The notes below the pieces were generated by a model, which was not told the origin of the DNA, did not search any database, and saw only the letters and a program-made list of their open reading frames with translations. Position numbers and translations under genes: made by a program. Below are positions 58,237-64,000 of a stretch of 64,000 bases of DNA, piece by piece (position 1 is the stretch's first letter; each line of letters opens with the position of its first letter). Source of the stretch: Protea cynaroides (Eukaryota > Streptophyta > Magnoliopsida > Proteales > Proteaceae); NCBI GenBank assembly GCA_028583415.1, contig CM053267.1:45673390-45737389 (forward strand), read 5' to 3'.

Positions 58237-60060
58237 CTATTTTGAAGTACAACATGTGATTGGATGAAATCACAGATCTACATGGTCCAGTATATCTCTT
58301 CATTATCTCATCTGGCTCTACTACTATGGCTGAAGCATTTCTGGTATCTCAACTGGTTGCTTCACACCCATTTTCAGGTGGTCTCATCAAACTTTAAGTT
58401 TCTTGGGTCTATTTTGACATCTCATATAACAACTCAATGTCCTAAAATAATCACTCTCCTATGAGTGTTATGAAATCATGTCAGTTTTACAGTCTCATAA
58501 CAAGAAGATAACTTAAACTGAAACTGAAACTGAAAACTGACTAACTAGCACTCTATTAATAATATAGGCTGCAATATCAATTCTTTCCTTACAGGATCAA
58601 ATACATTCTTAGGTTTTTGTAAACACTTGCTTAAATTTATCAGGGAATAAACCAGTATCACATGGTCTCCCAAAACTCTCTCATTCAGATCCAATAGTTT
58701 TAGTTCTTTTAATAAAAGTTTTTTCACCTTAATTTTTATTATTTGAAAAAACAACCATAGACTAAACTGTGACAAGAAGTCCTAGATGAAATCTCGATGT
58801 CCACTAATTCCAATAAATCCTTGTTGTGAATAACCTTCACTTACTTTAATTTTTTCATCTTCTCTTTTAATTAATTCTCACATATATACATGTAATAAAT
58901 CTTGGAAGGAAAATTTCAGAATATTATTCTTTCTAATCTTTCTTTGGACAACAGTCATAAACCCTTATGACCAGGGTGGAAGATTACAATATACAGTTTA
59001 ACTTCTAAAGATAGAATAAATTAAAGATTAATGCTTAAGTATCCAATATACTGCACCTTCTTGCTCAGAAGTTTTATAATCCTTATTCCTTTTTCACTTA
59101 AACTGTCCAGCTATATAAATTTTTCCTTACATGTCCCTTATGAGTCACTCTACAAGAATTTTATTCTACTTAGATCCATTTTATCTTGTAGTTTCTTAAT
59201 GTCTAATTCTTTGTCATAAGGTTTCTGACTATTTCATGAAAAATATTTTCTTTCTATGGGTTTTCCTACCCCTTTTACAACTTGCCTTTGTCTGGGTATA
59301 TATTATGCACTATGACATTGGCATTCATATTTTTCTCTTTTCTTTAAACTTTTATCCTTAGTTCTTTCACTTGAGGGTTCACTATATTTTTGAGCACTAT
59401 AAGTCACTAGGATCGAACTATACAGTTCTTCTGAGGAAGTGAAAAGTCTAAAATGTCACTTACATAGGTTTTAATGAACCTACAAATATTCACTTATCCT
59501 TGAGCTTATCATTAATACTTAACAGCTCTACCTTGTATTTCCTCACATTTCGAATACCATCTCTTATCATCAAAAACTGATACTGATGGACTTGAGTAAT
59601 AAAACATCTCTCTGCCCCTTCTTGAAAAATCAAATCTTTCTTTGGATTTCTCAGAAAATATCCTTTTCCAATGTTCCTCATCTGAACATTGCATTATTTA
59701 ATCTTAAGGACTGAACACCCTAAGGATCAGAATACAATTTTTCTGTTGAGTACATCTAGGTTAAACAATCCTAGACTAGTTTTCAGTTTTCATGTCAATT
59801 CATAAAACTGGCAGCCAAAGACAGGCATCTTAAGGTATTTAATCATTACATGTCCACAACAATGTAAATAATTGTAAGTCTACGATTAATACAAAAAAAA
59901 ATTAGTTAGCAATAATATATATACATAACATGTACAAGCTAATTCATATCTTTGAAAAGTCAACTGAACTACACACACATCCTTTGGGACAATATGTGTA
60001 CTGGTCCTTTCAATCTCTGTGCAATAATTGCGAAGAGATAATGACTTTCGAAAATCTCAC

Positions 60061-60458
60061 CACCTTTGGGTGGATGAAGACCCCTAAAGCCACAATCCTT
60101 CAACCATGTGCATGAATTCTTTATTTTCTTTGACAACGCCACCTTTGGGTGGACAGTGTCATTCTTTGCTGCATCCATAAAAGTGAGAGTTTATGTTAGT
60201 GTCATTTTTGTGTGAACACTATATTTCCTTACAGTAGTTTGCAAATGCATAAATGCTAGATTTGAGCATATTATGATAGAACTAAGGTTGCCACTTTGGT
60301 GGCCACACCATAATCCTCACACAATAGCTATAAATCATGATTTGAATAAACTTGGACAATGTCACCTTTGGGTGAACATTATCAAAACTGAAGCATTTAC
60401 AAATACATATTCTAGAATTTGAACACATCATAATAAAACAAGGTTGCCACTTTGGTGG
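60061..60458. repeat. Dyad motifs cacctttgggtgg / ccactttggtgg in the Copia leader
   Basis: Five copies at about 60061, 60139, 60291, 60362 and 60447, alternating between two spellings, each an imperfect dyad. The related truncated element has two more at 8645 and 8744. Confidence 0.7.
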
Positions 60459-61655
60459 TCACACCAAGTTCCACCAAGATATGAACAAATCCTAAACTAC
60501 AGTTTATGTGGGATATTTATTTAACCATGAATGCTTTAAAATATAATTTTACAAGTCTAAACATTCATATGAACATGCACATTAGCTCAATCAATCAATT
60601 TTGTACAATAACTTTAAGAAAAAACAGTAAAAACATTGCAAATCGAGTTCCCATAGGGCATTTTTCCATAATAATATATTTTTTAATACATCTAAATGTA
60701 CCAAAATTTATACCAGATTGAAGAGCATTAAAAATGGAGTCCAACGAAACAAACCGAAGGTCAATCCGACATTCCTAGCTCCCAGAATCACTGTTTAATG
60801 TCCTTTTATCAAAACCAGAAGCCAAACAGACCCTTATGAGCCTTACTGGGTCGGTCTGGGTCAATTTGGCTCGGTTCGATTCGATCCGGCTTGGCCAGGT
60901 CCAGCCTGACTTCGGTTCGGTTTGAACTAAACCGAGTATATATTATTATTATTATTTTTTTATTCCTTCAAACCGAACCGCTTTGGTCTGGCAGGGTTGA
61001 ACCAGAGAGTCGGTTCACCGAGCCAAACCACCGGTTCAAGTTTTGATTCAACCCGGTTCATTTTTTCCGGATAAACGGCTAGCAAATTTCGGGTTTTCGG
61101 GTCGAATTACCGGGTCCAAAAATGGGGTGTTGGATTGGGAGAGGGTCGGGTTATCGGGTCACTGTATTCGGGTTGTCGGTTCGGGTTGACCCATCCAGGT
61201 TCGGGTCGGGCTGCCCGGGCTGGACCAGCTCGGCAGGGTCAGTCTGGGCTGGGTGGACTCGGCCCGAGCTCGGTCAACCCGTTAGGGTTTCCGTGTTGAC
61301 CCGGCGATGATTGGGTCAACGCCGCCAAAAACTTTTTTTTTGTTTTTTTTTTCTTCCACCCGCGAGTGAGATCTACTCGCGGATTCCGCCGGCGATTGTC
61401 GGCGCGTCCGGCGGCTGACGCCGGCGATTTTTATATCGCCGGCTCCGTCTCTTCGAGACCTTTCCAACGGTATATAGCTTGACTTGTTTTGTCGGTCGAA
61501 AATTTTTTTTTTGTCGATGAAAAATTCTGACAGACTTGATCGAGATTCGATCCAAAACTTGAGAAAAATTTCTCTTTTAATTTGATCATTCATTATTAGT
61601 CTTTATAATCGATCTCCATCGATTCTAGGTCTGTATGGTTGGCTCTGATACCAAC

Positions 61656-62093
61656 TGTTAGAATATTATGAGTTTAGAGTTTCCAAGAAACCCATTCTCC
61701 ATCCATACAGCAGCCCTAGAACACAATAGAGAAATCATAAACTATGAATCATAAAGACATACCTGTCTGTGAAGAGATTAATTCCATACGCTCCACGACG
61801 CTCCAAGCTTTGATCGAAATCCCTCGGCTACAGTCTTCCACAGCCTCCAGAGGATATCCTAACGTCTCTTGCTAATGGGTGCAGAGAACTGATTAACCGT
61901 GGCTGTGGGGACTCTAACCCTGTATTTATAGAATACAGATGTAACCCTAAAAACCTTCCCACAATAGAATTAGGGTTACCAAACCTATCTCATACCGTAT
62001 GACGAACCAAACCAAACCGGTTATACCGTGTCAATCAGATTCCCACTGAATTAACTAGTTTAGGTAATTAATTAAGCCCACATAAATCTAACA
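61656..62093 (-). repeat. 5' LTR of the Copia at 55-62 kb
   Basis: 438 bp, same ends as 55349-55786, bounded by the Met-tRNA primer-binding site on the left and the gttca duplication on the right. Confidence 0.93.
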
Positions 62094-64000
62094 GTTCACC
62101 CCCGACCCCTTGATGTAAGGAGGTGTGAGAGATTAATCCATCCCAATGGCACTTGAGCTGCTCAAGAACCTTTAATCCATAATTTAATTATTAAACAATG
62201 CACCGATAGCAAACACAAACAAATACACATGAAAAACATGGACATACATAAATGTGCAACTTGAATATCATTTAGTGCCTCAAGAAACCTCATATTAATT
62301 GCACAGTATAGTACTCATGGAATCCAGCATATGAAAATCGTGTTTGACTTACCGCATTCAATCCCATATTAAAATCATCCAGTCCATTGCTCTATCAAGC
62401 TTATAGGAACCGCTGAAATGACCCTATCTAATCTATGCTTTGAAAGAGAGAATTCTCAAACACTGGACTTGGTTTTGCGTTCCCCTTGCTAATTTTTCAT
62501 TCGCCAACCATGGAGGGGGAGGGGATTTGCAAGTTTTTCAGCTCAATGTTTAGATTTTGAATGATTTGCTCAAGTGAACGCCTCTTCAACTATGAACAAA
62601 TCAGCTGGCGAGCCTTCCACCAAAATAGAGTAACTGGCTATTTAGAAACAACTTGACATCTATTCACCACACGAGTTTAGACACCCACCCGTCCATCAAA
62701 TACTGAACAAACTTTAGAAATGCATAAACATGTGCTGTGTCCAGATCGGTTCTGCAAACAACACCTACAGTGCCTATTTTTTATTTTTTTTTATTTTTTC
62801 CTGATGAATAAAAAAGTATTATATATATCATTGAAGCAAAATAGAAGTACCAGGGGGGACCCCATTAGGGTCCAAAGAAAATAAAAAGGAAAATACAAGA
62901 GCCCGTACGTTCTTAGGAACTATTTGCATCCCCATGAACACTGGAGCTCCCAAACATTATCGGCTACTACTCTTGGTAAACCACTTAAATCTAATTGATG
63001 TATACTGCAACTTCTAAAGTTAGTTCTATTGAGTGAATCAGTTATTGGGACTTGATTTATCTGATCAAACTAATCAAATTCATAATTCTGAGAGGGATTT
63101 TTTTTGTGATTTATTTTTGTATTTTGATTGTAGAGTTGTCACACTCTTGTCCATATTTATGCTCTGTATTCTCAATACAATTTTGTGACTACCTATGTGA
63201 AACGGGGAATAAGGGAGGAAGAAAGTAAAGGATGAAGGCTTGGTTTACCAAGCTGTAGGTTGTAGAATGGCTTAACATGATCACATGTGACAGAACAAGA
63301 GTGAGCTGTTTCAATGGTATTGGCAGAGTGTGGTTGTTCCACATTATGCTTGGGAAAAAAAAAAAGGAAAAAAAAGACTGGATGATGTGAATGGGCAGAG
63401 TCGATGAGTTTAGGAATCTTCAGAGAGCAGGACAAGATTGGTCTATGTAGATCAGAATCAGATACACAACCCTTTTTGGGACGAGGTTGTTTTTCAGAAT
63501 CTTTAAGGATTCCAGTCAGGAATGCCATAGAAAGCTGTGATTTAGTTGCTGAGAAATTGTTGATGTTTTAGAGCTGGCAAACGAGATGGCAGCCCATCAC
63601 CCCTACAGAAACTCAATCCCTAATTGAAAGTAAAGGAAGCCGAGTTGGAATGGGAGTTTCCAGAATGCCCTCCATTCTAACATATTTCATCAATCAAGTG
63701 GTGAAAGTTATAAAGGCAAAACTACGTGATTTGTCCTCAGCATGGAGGACCCAAAACACATTACCAAAGGCCAAGAATGTCTGGTTGATTGATGGCTAGT
63801 TTTAACCCGTCAGGGTTACAACTAGACAGATCCTAAATTGCTATTTTAACAGCAGTTCTGGCTGTTCAGAATCTTTAGATTCAGTTTAGTTGCATAATTC
63901 ATATGGGATGGGTGTAGGACAAAATTTATTCTGGGAGAAATGATGAAAAAAGATATGGATGGCTTTGAATTAAATAACAAAAATGACAAGTTGAAACAGG
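62094..64000. other. Intergenic stretch, nothing recognised with confidence
   Basis: A/T-rich. A piece near 62820-62930 (aagtaccaggggggacccca and flanks) resembles the 3' end of a non-LTR element but cannot be proved. Confidence 0.4.
63193..63528 (-). CDS. Unrecognised 111-codon ORF
   Basis: ATG-started frame beginning MAFLTGILKDSEKQPRPKKG, with a basic/serine-rich first half of natural composition. The second half is low-complexity (F-rich from a T-run). It might be an exon of a gene whose other exons lie to the right of or within this window, or a chance frame. No homologue recognised. Confidence 0.2.
   Translation of the reverse strand: MAFLTGILKDSEKQPRPKKGCVSDSDLHRPILSCSLKIPKLIDSAHSHHPVFFFLFFFPKHNVEQPHSANTIETAHSCSVTCDHVKPFYNLQLGKPSLHPLLSSSLIPRFT

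Larger units (their letters stand above)
55349..62093 (-). mobile_element. Complete but decayed Copia retrotransposon
   Basis: 6.7 kb with exact target duplication gttca (55344-55348 and 62094-62098). LTRs of 438 bp each, TGTTAGAATATT...AAATCTAACA. Minus-strand order: 5' LTR 61656-62093, primer-binding site (plus-strand tggctctgataccaa, 61640-61654), leader of about 1.5 kb with ccactttggtgg-type motifs and ggttcggt repeats, decayed gag/pol, polypurine tract cccaagtgggagat (complement of 55787-55800), 3' LTR 55349-55786. The LTRs are nearly identical although the coding part is badly broken. That combination suggests it was mobilised as a nonautonomous copy. Confidence 0.92.

Noticed and set aside
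1..64000. CRISPR arrays, tRNA or rRNA genes, bacterial operons
   Set aside because: No regularly spaced direct repeats with unique spacers and no recognisable RNA gene; the sequence is plant nuclear DNA. The only tRNA-like signals are retrotransposon primer-binding sites.

Overview
This window looks like nuclear DNA from a flowering plant, probably a eudicot. Reasons: AT-rich intergenic sequence, plant-type GT-AG introns, plant-only gene families (sieve-element-occlusion N-terminal domains, a copine-type von Willebrand A domain of the RGLG E3-ligase type, UDP-glucose dehydrogenase), and dense plant LTR retrotransposons primed by initiator-Met tRNA. I cannot name the species. A run of exactly 500 N (49374-49873) marks a scaffold gap. 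Much of the DNA is dead or nested transposon.

The genic core is a decayed tandem array of sieve-element-occlusion (SEO_N) units. Locus A (exons 3050-6745) is broken inside an exon by a gag-only Copia element. Locus C (11745-14155) is the best preserved: a TATA box, an ATG and seven exons in phase that encode two tandem SEO_N modules. Its last exon ends in phase 0, and the next coding exons downstream (14796-18191) start in phase 0 and encode a complete copine/RGLG-type vWA domain without that family's usual N-terminus. The two halves could therefore be one SEO_N-SEO_N-vWA fusion protein, which is the most unusual thing here. Locus D (28388-30077) is a frameshifted paralogue followed by a lysine/glutamate-rich repeat tract, with a stray copine exon just upstream (27334-27490). 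Copies of the upstream region of these loci lie at 1-2880, 11200-11600, 27515-27620 and 47140-49373; the last runs into the assembly gap.

Between loci A and C lie a Mutator-like Pack-MULE (6818-8565) carrying a 3' piece of a UDP-glucose dehydrogenase gene, a minus-strand Copia remnant with its LTR (8580-10274), and two foldback palindromes (10726-11153). About 5.2 kb running from inside the locus-A Copia to inside the second palindrome was copied about 14.85 kb downstream (20727-25957). There it is flanked by a 559-bp direct repeat of the target (20147-20705 and 25958-26516). A nonautonomous hAT element with a perfect 8-bp target duplication sits at 18864-19523.

The right half is mostly retrotransposon. 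A Sirevirus-like Copia on the minus strand (31220-39759, TSD tttca) is inserted in a Ty3/Gypsy 5' end (LTR remnant and gag). Then come an LTR remnant (41750-42431), a Gypsy LTR with internal repeats (43254-45586), the 3' end of another Copia (49874 to about 51420), and a full-length minus-strand Copia (55349-62093, TSD gttca). From about 34740 to 38730, CAG/CTG trinucleotides are strikingly depleted and replaced by CGG/CCG/CG. This looks like uncorrected long-read sequence at CHG-methylated sites rather than biology. No CRISPR, tRNA or rRNA genes were seen.
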